Positions 9,381 to 18,000 of a stretch of 64,000 nt of DNA are shown here, in pieces. Both the position numbers and the translations under genes were made by a program. Origin of the DNA: Pseudoxanthomonas wuyuanensis (lineage in GTDB: Bacteria; Pseudomonadota; Gammaproteobacteria; Xanthomonadales; Xanthomonadaceae); NCBI RefSeq assembly GCF_900215535.1, contig NZ_OCND01000006.1:248001-312000 (forward strand). Reading direction: 5' to 3'. The number at the start of each line of letters is the position of its first letter. The stretch's first letter is position 1. The notes below the pieces were generated by a model. The model was not told the origin of the DNA. It searched no databases and saw only the letters and a program-made list of their open reading frames with translations.

Positions 9381-11153
9381 ATGACTGCACTCCAAATTCG
9401 CTCTTTCCGCTCCCGTCCCCTGCTGGGCCTGTTTCTTGCGCCTTTGGGGCTGATTTCCGCCGGCGCCGATGCCCAGTCGCTGGGGGTCTGCAACTCCTTC
9501 TATTCGTCCGGCTTTACCCTGACCGAAGGCAAGGTCAATCCCACTATGCCGTCCCTGGCCAAGCCAGCCAAGGGCACGGTACTGAAGGAACCCAATTTCA
9601 ATACCTGCCTGGTCCGCGCCACGGTGCACGACACCGAGCCGCCTTCGACTTTCGCTCGCACCGATTATTCGCGCCGGCAGTCGTTCAATGCGAACAACAC
9701 CTATTTCATCGTCTATTCCAACGACGGCTGGTGGCATCTTTACAACGCCACCACCTTGCAATACCTGCGCAAGCTGTCGCCCAAGGTCGCCAATTCCTCG
9801 GTTTCCGCCGAATTCCACATGGCCGGCGATGCCGAACCGCAATGGCACCCCACCGATCCCAACAGCCTGTATTACGTGCCCAACAACGGCGGCACCAAGC
9901 TGCTCAAGCTGGACGTGCGCACCAATACCCATACGGTAGCAGCGGATTTTGCCGGCAAGCTGCCCTCGTGGGCGTCCAGCGCGGCGCACATCTGGACCAA
10001 GTCCGAGGGTTCGCCCTCCGCCGATGGACGCTACTGGGGCTTCCAGGTCGAGAACAGCAGCTTCGGCCTGCTCGGCTACATGGTGTGGGACCTGCAGAAC
10101 AACCGCCTGGTCGGCAGCCGCCAGGACAACAGCCGCCCCGATCACTCGAGCATGTCGGCCGCCGGGCGCTGGTATATCACCTCTTCGGACACCACCGGCA
10201 CCTGGGCCTGGTCGCCGGATTTCACCAAGAAGAAGAAACTGCACAACAAGAGCGAACATTCGGACATGGCCCTGGGCCCGAATGGCCAGGACTACTATGT
10301 CTCGGTGGACTACCAGTCCTCGGCTGGCGACGTGTTCTTCACCGATATCGACGCCTGCCCCGCGGTGGCAGCAAGCGTCACCACCGCTCCCGTGTGCCCG
10401 CGCACCGTGCTGTTCCCCAGCTACATCAACGGCGCAGCGACCGCGATGCATTTCTCCGGCAAGAGCTTCAGCAAGCCGGGCTGGATGATCTGGAGCACCT
10501 ATGCCACCACCGCATCGCGCGATGGCAGCTGGCCCTGGTTCACCAACAAGATCTATGCGGTGGAGCTGAAGGCCAATCCCCGCGTCTATCCCATCGCCTA
10601 TACCCGTCGCGCCGAATCGGCAGGCGGCTACTGGTCCGAACCGCACGCCACGGTCAGCCGCGATTTCACCCGTATCGCTTTCAACAGCAACTGGCATGTC
10701 AATAACGCCAACGACATCGATACCTATATCGTGCATATCCCGCAATCCGCGTTGCCGGGCGGCACCACTACCCCTGCACCCACGGCATCGCGGGTGACCG
10801 GCGGCAATCTTCCGCCGTCGCTGGGTACCGCCGCCGCTACTGCCGCAGCGCCAGTCTCCAGCGGGGCGCAAGTCAGCCAGAGCCCCGCAACCGGCGGCAG
10901 CGATAGCGGTACCGCTTCGGGCACCAGTACCGGCACGGCAACTGACGCCGGTACTACCGGGCAACCGGCAAGGTTCGTGTCCCGCGGCGAACGCGTGCTG
11001 CGCAGCGGCGCGCTGCTGGCCCGCAACCTGGGATTGCTCGACGGCACATCGATCCGTGCGGCGCTGTGGTCGCTTCCCGGCGCCAGCCTGTTCGACGACG
11101 ACGACACCTTCGAACTGGAGTCCGAGCGCGAAAGGAAAAGAAACCGCCGCTAG
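9381..11153 (+). CDS. Secreted beta-propeller-like protein of unknown function
   Basis: A 590-residue protein with an N-terminal signal peptide (hydrophobic LLGLFLAPLGLISAG, likely cleavage after ADA near residue 31). Residues about 40-450 contain repeated strand patterns such as QWHPTDPNSLYYVPNN, SPSADGRYWGFQV and VSRDFTRIAFNSNW, which resemble blades of WD40/TolB or oligogalacturonate-lyase-like propellers. Residues about 460-540 are a low-complexity Ser/Thr/Gly/Ala linker. The last 70 residues include a moderately hydrophobic stretch and end in a charged ERERKRNRR tail. No catalytic motif was recognised. It lies alone on the plus strand between two minus-strand NRPS blocks, with its own promoter and a strong terminator. 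A role in binding or trimming the exported polymer is a guess from context. Confidence 0.75.
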   Translation: MTALQIRSFRSRPLLGLFLAPLGLISAGADAQSLGVCNSFYSSGFTLTEGKVNPTMPSLAKPAKGTVLKEPNFNTCLVRATVHDTEPPSTFARTDYSRRQSFNANNTYFIVYSNDGWWHLYNATTLQYLRKLSPKVANSSVSAEFHMAGDAEPQWHPTDPNSLYYVPNNGGTKLLKLDVRTNTHTVAADFAGKLPSWASSAAHIWTKSEGSPSADGRYWGFQVENSSFGLLGYMVWDLQNNRLVGSRQDNSRPDHSSMSAAGRWYITSSDTTGTWAWSPDFTKKKKLHNKSEHSDMALGPNGQDYYVSVDYQSSAGDVFFTDIDACPAVAASVTTAPVCPRTVLFPSYINGAATAMHFSGKSFSKPGWMIWSTYATTASRDGSWPWFTNKIYAVELKANPRVYPIAYTRRAESAGGYWSEPHATVSRDFTRIAFNSNWHVNNANDIDTYIVHIPQSALPGGTTTPAPTASRVTGGNLPPSLGTAAATAAAPVSSGAQVSQSPATGGSDSGTASGTSTGTATDAGTTGQPARFVSRGERVLRSGALLARNLGLLDGTSIRAALWSLPGASLFDDDDTFELESERERKRNRR

Positions 11154-11219
11154 CGCAACGTAACCGGTCGCGACCTTCTTCTGATCGCGACCTTCTACTG
11201 AATTGGAATCATTGCCAGA

Positions 11220-11251
11220 CCTGGCGAAGCCCAGCTTCGCCAGGTTTTTTT
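11220..11251 (+). terminator. Rho-independent terminator of the propeller gene
   Basis: An 11-bp perfect stem (11220-11230 with 11234-11244) closes a three-base loop and is followed by seven T residues (11245-11251). It lies 66 bases after the propeller stop codon. A 12-base direct repeat, TCGCGACCTTCT, occurs twice just upstream (from 11168 and 11185). Confidence 0.93.
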
Positions 11252-11288
11252 CTATGGTTCTTTTGGTTTCGAGGATGTGCCGACAGGT

Positions 11289-13070
11289 TCATGTTCCGGC
11301 AGCATCCCGCAGATGCGCTGGCGCCTGCATTGCCGCGGCGGCATCGAGCACCCGTATACGTGTCGACGCAGGCGGGGGCTCGCCATGGGCATCCAGCACC
11401 TCGATTTCTCCGGCGCGGTTGTAGGTATGGCAACCATCGAGCGCGCCTGACCACACCGGGTCCAGGCGCGACAACGGGGTTTCCGCGTACTCCTGCGGGC
11501 TGAGCGTACCGATCTGGTTGAAGACGACGGCGGAACCGTAGATCGGAGCGCAGCATTGCGCTGGCCGGATCAGTCTTCCCTCATGCAGGAACAACTGGCC
11601 TGCCGGCCGCGACCTGCGCACGTCGCTGACGATGGGATTGGCCGGATGCGGCAGATACGGCCCCTCCAGCGTGCGGGAAACGAACAGGAACAGTTCGTCC
11701 GAAGGGTTGGCGCCGCTTTCGGATACGTTGCCGAACAGATACCAATGGCCCTCGTGGAGATACAGCGTGGGGTCGACGCAGACGCGGCCTTCCAGCAAAT
11801 GGGCGACCTGCCGCCAGCCCCTGGGAAAATCATCGGTCCGGTACAGGCTGACGCGCTGCGACTCGCACGACTCCACCGTCATATACCAGTGCCCTCGCCA
11901 CTGGAATACCTGCGGATAGGAAAGGTGGAACGGCTCCTGCAGGATGATGCCAAGATTCAGCGCGGTGCCGTCGGCCTGCAGTTCCAGGCAGGTGATGACG
12001 CCACGGCCGCTGGTTTCGATGAATTCTTCCACAAACAGCAGTTTCCTTTGTCCGTGCTCGACCGGAAAAGGATCCGCCCAGTAGTTGCCGCCTTCGGCAA
12101 CCAAACTGCGCGTTGCGGCAACCCGCGGCGAGCGCGGATCGAGAGGGTCCTGCGCATCGGGCAGTACGACGAACCAGGGCTGCTGCGCACTGCGCCGCCG
12201 GCTTCGCCACTGCGCCAGCAATTTCAGGGTTATCGCAAACGCACGCAATCCCACGCCAGCCGCATAGGCGGGAACAGCCGGAGCGACCCGCAGCGTCTGA
12301 TTACCGGCCGCAGCCACCTGCAACCGGCCGTCGGCCAGGCGACGCAACGCCCGCAACAGCAGCGCCGGCAATTTGAGAAAGGCCTGGTCGCGGTGCTGGC
12401 TGAACGACACCGCCCGGGTCGCGCCCCAACTCATCTCCAGTGGAATCCGTCCGCCCTGCGCAGAAACCAGCTCCAGTCCGAAAGGCGTCGCCACCTCTCC
12501 CGCCATGATCGGCTGCAGCAAGGCAAGCCCTGCTTCGATGGGATCGGCAAGATCGCCGTCGATGGTCCAGCACCCGTGCACCGACACGGCCGACAGCGCT
12601 GGCGCCCAATCCGCAGGTCCCAGCAACAGGACAAGATCCGGCCGCAGCGCGGCTACGCGTTGCCGGACCGCCTCGGCGTCGCCAGCCGCCTGCTGCCAGT
12701 GCAGTCCATCGTCCTTCAGGTTTTCCAGCGCAACCTGCGACAGCGCTCCGTCTTCGAGATGGCGGAACGTACGCAGAAACCAGCGCAGCAGGCTGCGTTC
12801 CAGACGCAGGAAAGCGCGCAGATCGGCTGGCGCGGCCGACTCATGCGGAACCGGCGACGCAGGAACGAGCAACAGCCGTATATCGATGTGCCGGCTTGCC
12901 AACGCCATTTCCAGAAAACGGTGCAGCCAAAGCGGCACCTCCGCCGGCGCCACCACGGCCACCTTCAGCCGCTCGGCACCGGCCGCCGGCGGCGGATAGA
13001 GCGGCGACCGGTACGGCGGCGCGGCCGCCTGAGCCAGACCGTCCGGGCCCGATGGCTCGTTCTGGTTCAT
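11289..13070 (-). CDS. Formyltransferase-like / GH43-like propeller fusion, polysaccharide locus
   Basis: The ATG at 13070 gives about 593 residues; a TTG at 13124 in the same frame would add 18. Residues about 30-230 look like a Rossmann-type formyltransferase domain (KVAVVAPAEVPLWLHRFLEM, VLLLGPADWAPAL, LADPIEAGLALLQPIMAGE). Residues about 300-530 look like a GH43/GH32-type five-bladed propeller (NYWADPFPVEHG, LFVEEFIETSGRG, YMTVESCESQRVSLYR, GHWYLFGNVS, LEGPYLPHPANPIVSD). This architecture resembles bacterial relatives of plant glucosamine inositolphosphorylceramide transferase found in surface-polysaccharide loci. A role in decorating sugar with an acyl, formyl or glycosyl group is plausible but unproven. 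It follows the two hydrolase genes on the same strand and is probably last in that operon. Confidence 0.7.
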   Translation of the reverse strand: MNQNEPSGPDGLAQAAAPPYRSPLYPPPAAGAERLKVAVVAPAEVPLWLHRFLEMALASRHIDIRLLLVPASPVPHESAAPADLRAFLRLERSLLRWFLRTFRHLEDGALSQVALENLKDDGLHWQQAAGDAEAVRQRVAALRPDLVLLLGPADWAPALSAVSVHGCWTIDGDLADPIEAGLALLQPIMAGEVATPFGLELVSAQGGRIPLEMSWGATRAVSFSQHRDQAFLKLPALLLRALRRLADGRLQVAAAGNQTLRVAPAVPAYAAGVGLRAFAITLKLLAQWRSRRRSAQQPWFVVLPDAQDPLDPRSPRVAATRSLVAEGGNYWADPFPVEHGQRKLLFVEEFIETSGRGVITCLELQADGTALNLGIILQEPFHLSYPQVFQWRGHWYMTVESCESQRVSLYRTDDFPRGWRQVAHLLEGRVCVDPTLYLHEGHWYLFGNVSESGANPSDELFLFVSRTLEGPYLPHPANPIVSDVRRSRPAGQLFLHEGRLIRPAQCCAPIYGSAVVFNQIGTLSPQEYAETPLSRLDPVWSGALDGCHTYNRAGEIEVLDAHGEPPPASTRIRVLDAAAAMQAPAHLRDAAGT

Positions 13071-13137
13071 GCGCGCGCACCCGTTGGCAGCGGTGCCGGC
13101 CCGCCGCTGCCAGCGCAAACGCAACGACGACTGGCGG

Positions 13138-13917
13138 TCATAGTCCCTCCATCCATTGCAGGATGCGAGCGCTCACCCGCTCGCGGTCGAGCGGAGAGAA
13201 CAGGATGTGATCGATCTCGGGCCAGAATTCCAACTGCAGACGGGGATGATCGCGCCACGCGCCATAGCTTGTCCGCAACTGCCCAGGATGCAGCAGATAG
13301 TACGACACCCCACCGGTGTAGAAGGCCAGGGTATCGACGCCGCGTTCCAGCAACTGCGCCAATTGCCGCTTGAACTGCTGCGGCTCAGGCCAGTCGCGAA
13401 AATCCATGATTCCCGGCAATCCCGCCGGCTTGGGGCGCAGGAAGCGCATTATCATTCCCGGCCACGACGACGGCGGGCGCTTCAGCAGCAGCCGCAGCTG
13501 TCCGACCCGGAACCAGTGGTTCTTCACCGCCATCGCATCCATCAGCAGCAGGCCCACAACCCGCTTGTCGACCAGCGCGATCTTCCAACCCAGGTCGGCG
13601 GCGCTGCAGATGCCGCCGATGATGAAGTGGCGGGAACCCGTCCTGGCTTCGATCGCGTCGAATACTTCGTCCACCACCGATTCCTTGGTCGCATGCGTGC
13701 CGGTTGGAGCATCGCCGGTATTGGGAAGGTCGAACCGGAACACGTCGAATCCCCGGGCCGCCAGGCCGCGCGCAAGCCGCACATGAAAGCGGAACGCGCC
13801 GGTACGGTGGATCAAGCCGGGATTGAACAACACCACGGCGCGCCGGCGACGGTTGCCTGCCGCACGCGTCAACAGACCATAGCTGCGTCCGCCGTCCAGG
13901 GCGATGACTTCATCCAT
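13138..13917 (-). CDS. Alpha/beta hydrolase with Cys at the nucleophile elbow
   Basis: A 259-residue alpha/beta hydrolase-fold protein. The strand and oxyanion region AVVLFNPGLIHRTGAFRFHV is followed by the second core strand RGFDVFRFDLPNTGDAPTG. The nucleophile elbow reads GGICSAADLG, with Cys where Ser is usual. The arrangement and the Cys recall hydrolase 1 of exosortase-A-associated polysaccharide loci. Its start overlaps the stop of the upstream hydrolase gene by eight bases, so the two are translationally coupled. It may act on acyl or peptidyl thioesters of the adjacent assembly line or on an acylated sugar; sequence alone does not decide. Confidence 0.75.
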   Translation of the reverse strand: MDEVIALDGGRSYGLLTRAAGNRRRRAVVLFNPGLIHRTGAFRFHVRLARGLAARGFDVFRFDLPNTGDAPTGTHATKESVVDEVFDAIEARTGSRHFIIGGICSAADLGWKIALVDKRVVGLLLMDAMAVKNHWFRVGQLRLLLKRPPSSWPGMIMRFLRPKPAGLPGIMDFRDWPEPQQFKRQLAQLLERGVDTLAFYTGGVSYYLLHPGQLRTSYGAWRDHPRLQLEFWPEIDHILFSPLDRERVSARILQWMEGL

Positions 13918-14686
13918 GCGCCGTCCACCTCGGCAGGTCGGAAATCAATGCGGCCAGCGCGGGCCGCACACCGCGTACGGGAATCAGTCCGCTCAGGTCG
14001 ACCTCGTCGGACCAAGCGGTGCTTTCGGCGGGCAGTTCGTAGTAACTGCAGCGGGACGGCGATGGCCAGTCCTTGCAGGCGGAGTCGACGATAGCCACGG
14101 GAATGTCGCTATCGCAGGCCGAAGCGTCCAATGCGGTCCATTCGGCCCTGAATCGCCCGGAAAGCTGGAAGCCCATCAGATCCGATGCCGCAGCAGGCGC
14201 GATCTGGTCGCGCAGCGGAAAGCGGTAACGCGAACCGCGCTCTTGAAGATCGCGTTGTTCCAGCGTCTGCAGGTAGCGGCCCGCATCGGTAACCGGCTGC
14301 CACAGCCAGAGCGCGCAAGCGCCGACGCGGCGCGCCTCGCGCGCGCCCAGCAATGCCGAGCCGCGGATACCCATCAGGATCAGCGGCACGCCGTCGCAGC
14401 GGCGGCGCAGTTCTTCGGCGGCGATGGCAATGTCCTCCCCGCATTCGGCCGGGCTGAAGTCGCTGTCCTCGCCTTCCGAATCGCCGGTGCCGAAGTAATC
14501 GAAGCGCAGGCAGCCCAACCCCGCTGCGGCCAGCTCGGCGGCAATCCGGGAAAAGAACCGGTAGCTGCGAAACTGCTCATGCAGCAGCGGCGGACACATC
14601 AGGACCGCGCCACGCGCTGTTCCCTCGGGACGGTGGAAAACGCCGAACAGACGCCGTTTTTCACGGCCGAAATAGAACGGATGCAT
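13910..14686 (-). CDS. Alpha/beta hydrolase-fold protein lacking the nucleophile
   Basis: The frame can open at 14731, but the ATG at 14686 is preceded by GGAGAG at good spacing, giving 258 residues. Core elements are GAVLMCPPLLHEQFRSYRFF, LGCLRFDYFGTGDSEGE and LWLWQPVTDAGRYL, resembling hydrolase 2 of exosortase-A-associated loci. The elbow reads LMGIRGSALLG, so Arg occupies the position of the usual nucleophile. The protein may be non-catalytic or use another residue. It lies 330 bases downstream of the two-module NRPS and overlaps the next hydrolase by eight bases. The pairing of two such hydrolases is typical of exopolysaccharide loci of the EpsH/XrtA type, although no exosortase is in the window. 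Confidence 0.72.
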   Translation of the reverse strand: MHPFYFGREKRRLFGVFHRPEGTARGAVLMCPPLLHEQFRSYRFFSRIAAELAAAGLGCLRFDYFGTGDSEGEDSDFSPAECGEDIAIAAEELRRRCDGVPLILMGIRGSALLGAREARRVGACALWLWQPVTDAGRYLQTLEQRDLQERGSRYRFPLRDQIAPAAASDLMGFQLSGRFRAEWTALDASACDSDIPVAIVDSACKDWPSPSRCSYYELPAESTAWSDEVDLSGLIPVRGVRPALAALISDLPRWTAHG

Positions 14687-14841
14687 CGTCTCTCCGTTCA
14701 TTCTGCATATCCGGACAGGGCCTCCGGGCATGCTGCTCCCGTCGCCCGCCGTCCCTGAACGTCGTTCCGGCGCATCGCCGCTTTCCGTTGCGCATGTCGG
14801 CCAATTTGCATTCCCGCCCCCAAGATCACATCGTCCCTAGA

Positions 14842-14877
14842 GCGTGTTATGCACTCACCTCGAAGTGCATGACACGC
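14842..14877. repeat. Long hairpin in the gap 14687-15016
   Basis: Two 14-base arms (14842-14855 and 14864-14877) pair with a single G-T wobble around an eight-base loop. The hairpin lies 140 bases downstream of the NRPS stop codon (minus strand). No T-run follows it on either strand, so it is not a canonical terminator; it may be an RNA-processing element or a REP/IS-end relic. The remaining bases of this 330-base gap hold no convincing gene. Confidence 0.7.
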
Positions 14878-15016
14878 CCTCGCCTCCCGCAACACCACCG
14901 CCGATGGCATGGCCTGATAGAAATTGAATACGCAAACGGCGGAAACCTTCGGCCACACCATCGCCGCACCGCCGTTGCCGCGGTGCACCAGCCATGCCCC
15001 AACGCGACCGCCGGTT

Positions 15017-18000
15017 TCATTGTTGCCGCTCCGGTCCGGATATCAGCCGCTTGAGGTAGCGCAGAATCCGGCTGCCGCCGCTGCCGCCGCCACCGCTTCC
15101 GCGTGCGGCCGGGCTTGCCGCGGCCGGCAGCGAGGCGGCGACCTGCGCCAGGTTATGCGTGGCCAGCGACAACAGCTTGAGCCTCACCCCGGTATCGCGG
15201 GCAACCCGGTTCGCCATTCGGATGGCGAGCATCGAATGGCCGCCGAGGTCGAAGAAGTTGTCGTCGGGGCCGGCCGCAACGCCCAGCAGTTCGGCCCACA
15301 ACCTCATCAGATAGTCGATCCGGGAATCGGCATGGAGCGGCCGCGCCTCCGGTTCCACCGGCACCGCCAGCTCTGCCCTTTGCCCAGCCGGAACCGGCGA
15401 CGGGCCGGGTTCCGGAGTTCGCGCGGGCGCATCGCCCTGCCGGTCGCCTGCCTGCACCGGCGGGGCCGCCGCCAGCACCGGCACCGGCAAGGCATTGCGA
15501 TCGGTTTTTCCGTTGGGCAATGTCGGCAGCGCCGCCAACGTCACCACATGCTGCGGCACCATGTAGGCAGGCAGGGAATCCCTCAGCCCTGCCAGCAAGG
15601 CCTGGACCTGCAGCGACGCATCGCGGCGCGGCACCACATAGGCGATCAGGCGCACGTCCTGCGGTTGCAGTTCGCGCGCGACGACCGCTGCGCTGGCGAC
15701 GTCGGGATGGCGTTCCAGCGTGTTTTCAATCTCGCCCAGTTCGATCCGGTAGCCGCGTAGCTTGATCTGATGATCCAGACGGCCCTGGTGTTCGATTACA
15801 CCGTCGCTGCGCCAACGGCCGCGGTCGCCGGTGCGGTACAGCCGGGGCGGCAACGACGCGTCCGCGCTCGCGGCTGCGAACGGATCGGCGATGAACCGTT
15901 CGGCGGTGAGTTCGGGCCGGTGCAGATAGCCCTGGGTGACCCCGGCGCCGCCGATATGGATTTCTCCGGAAACCCCCACCGGGCAGAGCTGGCCGCGCGG
16001 GTCCAGTATCCATACCGTGGTATTGGCGATGGGTTGGCCGATATGGATATCCGGCGCCGCCTGCGCAGGCGCCGCAACGATCTTCGAGCAGGTGGACCAG
16101 ACCGTGGTTTCGGTCGGGCCGTACATGTTCCACAGCTCATCGCAACACCCGCCCAGCTGCATGGCCAGGTCCGGCGGCAGCGGCTCGCCGCCGCAAAGGC
16201 CCTTGAAACCGGGCCGGCCCTTCCAGTCCGCATCCAGCAGCAATCGCCAGGTGGAAGGCGTGGCCTGCATCACCGTGATGCCGGCATCGCTCAGCAGCTG
16301 CGCCAATGCGGCGCCATCCATCGCGGTCTCGCGTTCGGCCAGCACCACTTCGGCACCGACGCTCAGCGGCAGGAACAGCTCCAGCACCGAGATGTCGAAC
16401 GAGGTGGTGGTCACCGCCAGCAACCTGTCCTCCGCGCCCAGGCCCGGCGTAAGCGCCATGCTCTGCAGGAAATTGACCGCCGCGCGATGATGCACCATCA
16501 CCCCCTTCGGCTTGCCGGTAGAACCGGAGGTGTAGATGACATAGGCCAACGAATCGGCCGTGGCCCGGTTGCGGTAGCCGTTGGCCACCTGCGGCGGCGC
16601 GTCATCGATCTCGCCGGCATCGCGGTCCAGCAGCAGCAGCCGGCTTGCCGGCAATCCCATCGGTTCGGCCAGTTCGCCCTCGCTGATCACCAGCGCCAGC
16701 TGGGCATCCTCGGCCATGAATTTCAGCCGCTCGGCAGGATAGGCCGGATCCAGCGGCACATAGGCCGCGCCGATGCGCCACACCGCGATCGTCGCGGCAA
16801 CGAGATCGGCATGCCTATCCAGCGCCACGCCAACCAGCGAACCCGGCTCCACCCCGCGCGCCAGCAGCGCATCGGCGATCCGTGCGCTGCGGGTATCCAG
16901 GCGCGAATAGCTGATCGCCTGGTTGCCAAAACGGACAGCGATGCGCGACGGCGAACGGCGCATCTGCTGCAGCAGCAGTCCATCGACGGTGGCGCCATCC
17001 GGAATCGCCGCGGTGGTCGAATTCCACCGCACCAGTTGCGTGCGGTCGCGCTCGGACAGTATCCCGGCATCGCCGATGGCAATGCCGGGGTCGCGGCACA
17101 ACGACTGCAGCAGCGCCACGAAGCGGTGATGGATGGCTTGCGCCGACTCGGCCGAAATGATGTCGGTGTTGTAGCCCATCGCGCCGGACAGGCCTTGCTC
17201 GTGTTCCAGGAACCACAGCCCCAGATCGTTGCTCATGCCCTTCTGGAACATCAGCAGATGCTCGTGCTGCAGTTCTCCCCAGCGCAGCTGGCGCGCACGC
17301 ACGTCCTGGAACGAGAACAGCGCCTGGTAGATCGGCGAACGGCTCTGATCGCGCGGCACCTTCAGTTCGCGCAACAGGTGCTCGAACGGCACATCGGGAT
17401 ATTCGAACGCTTCCACCACGGCGGCACGCACGCGCTTCACCAGTTCGACGAACGGCATCGCCGGATCCAGCCGCAGCCGCAACGGCAACATGTTGACGAA
17501 GAAGCCCATCACCTTTTCCAGCGCTTCCGAGTTCCGGTTGCGGAACGGCAAGCCGACCACCAGGTCGTCCTGCCCGCTGAGCCGGTGCAGCAGCACGTAA
17601 TACGCCGTCAACAGCGTCATGAACAAGGTGGCGCCGGAGCGCGCGCCGATCTCGCGCATCGCGTCGGTAGTGGCGCGATCCACATGGACCCATTCGGTGC
17701 TGCCGTTGCCGCTGGCGGCGGCCGGACGCGGGTAGTCCTCCGACAGGCGCAACGGCTCCAGTTCGCCCTGCAGATGGCGTTTCCAGTGCTGGATCTGATG
17801 GTCGAGCTCGGACGTGTTCATCCGTTGCTGGTGCCACTGGGCGAAATCGCCGTAGCTGACTTCAAGTTCCGGCAACGGCGACGGCTTGCCGGCGGCGAAG
17901 GCCGCGTACAACGCCGACATCTCGCTGTAGAACACATCGAAGGACCAGCCGTCCCAGATAATGTGGTGGGTCATGAAATACAGGACGTGATCATCCTCGG

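Noticed and set aside
14698-14988. 96-residue frame between the NRPS and the hydrolases
   Set aside because: No ribosome-binding site; it spans the hairpin and overlaps the start region of the hydrolase gene.
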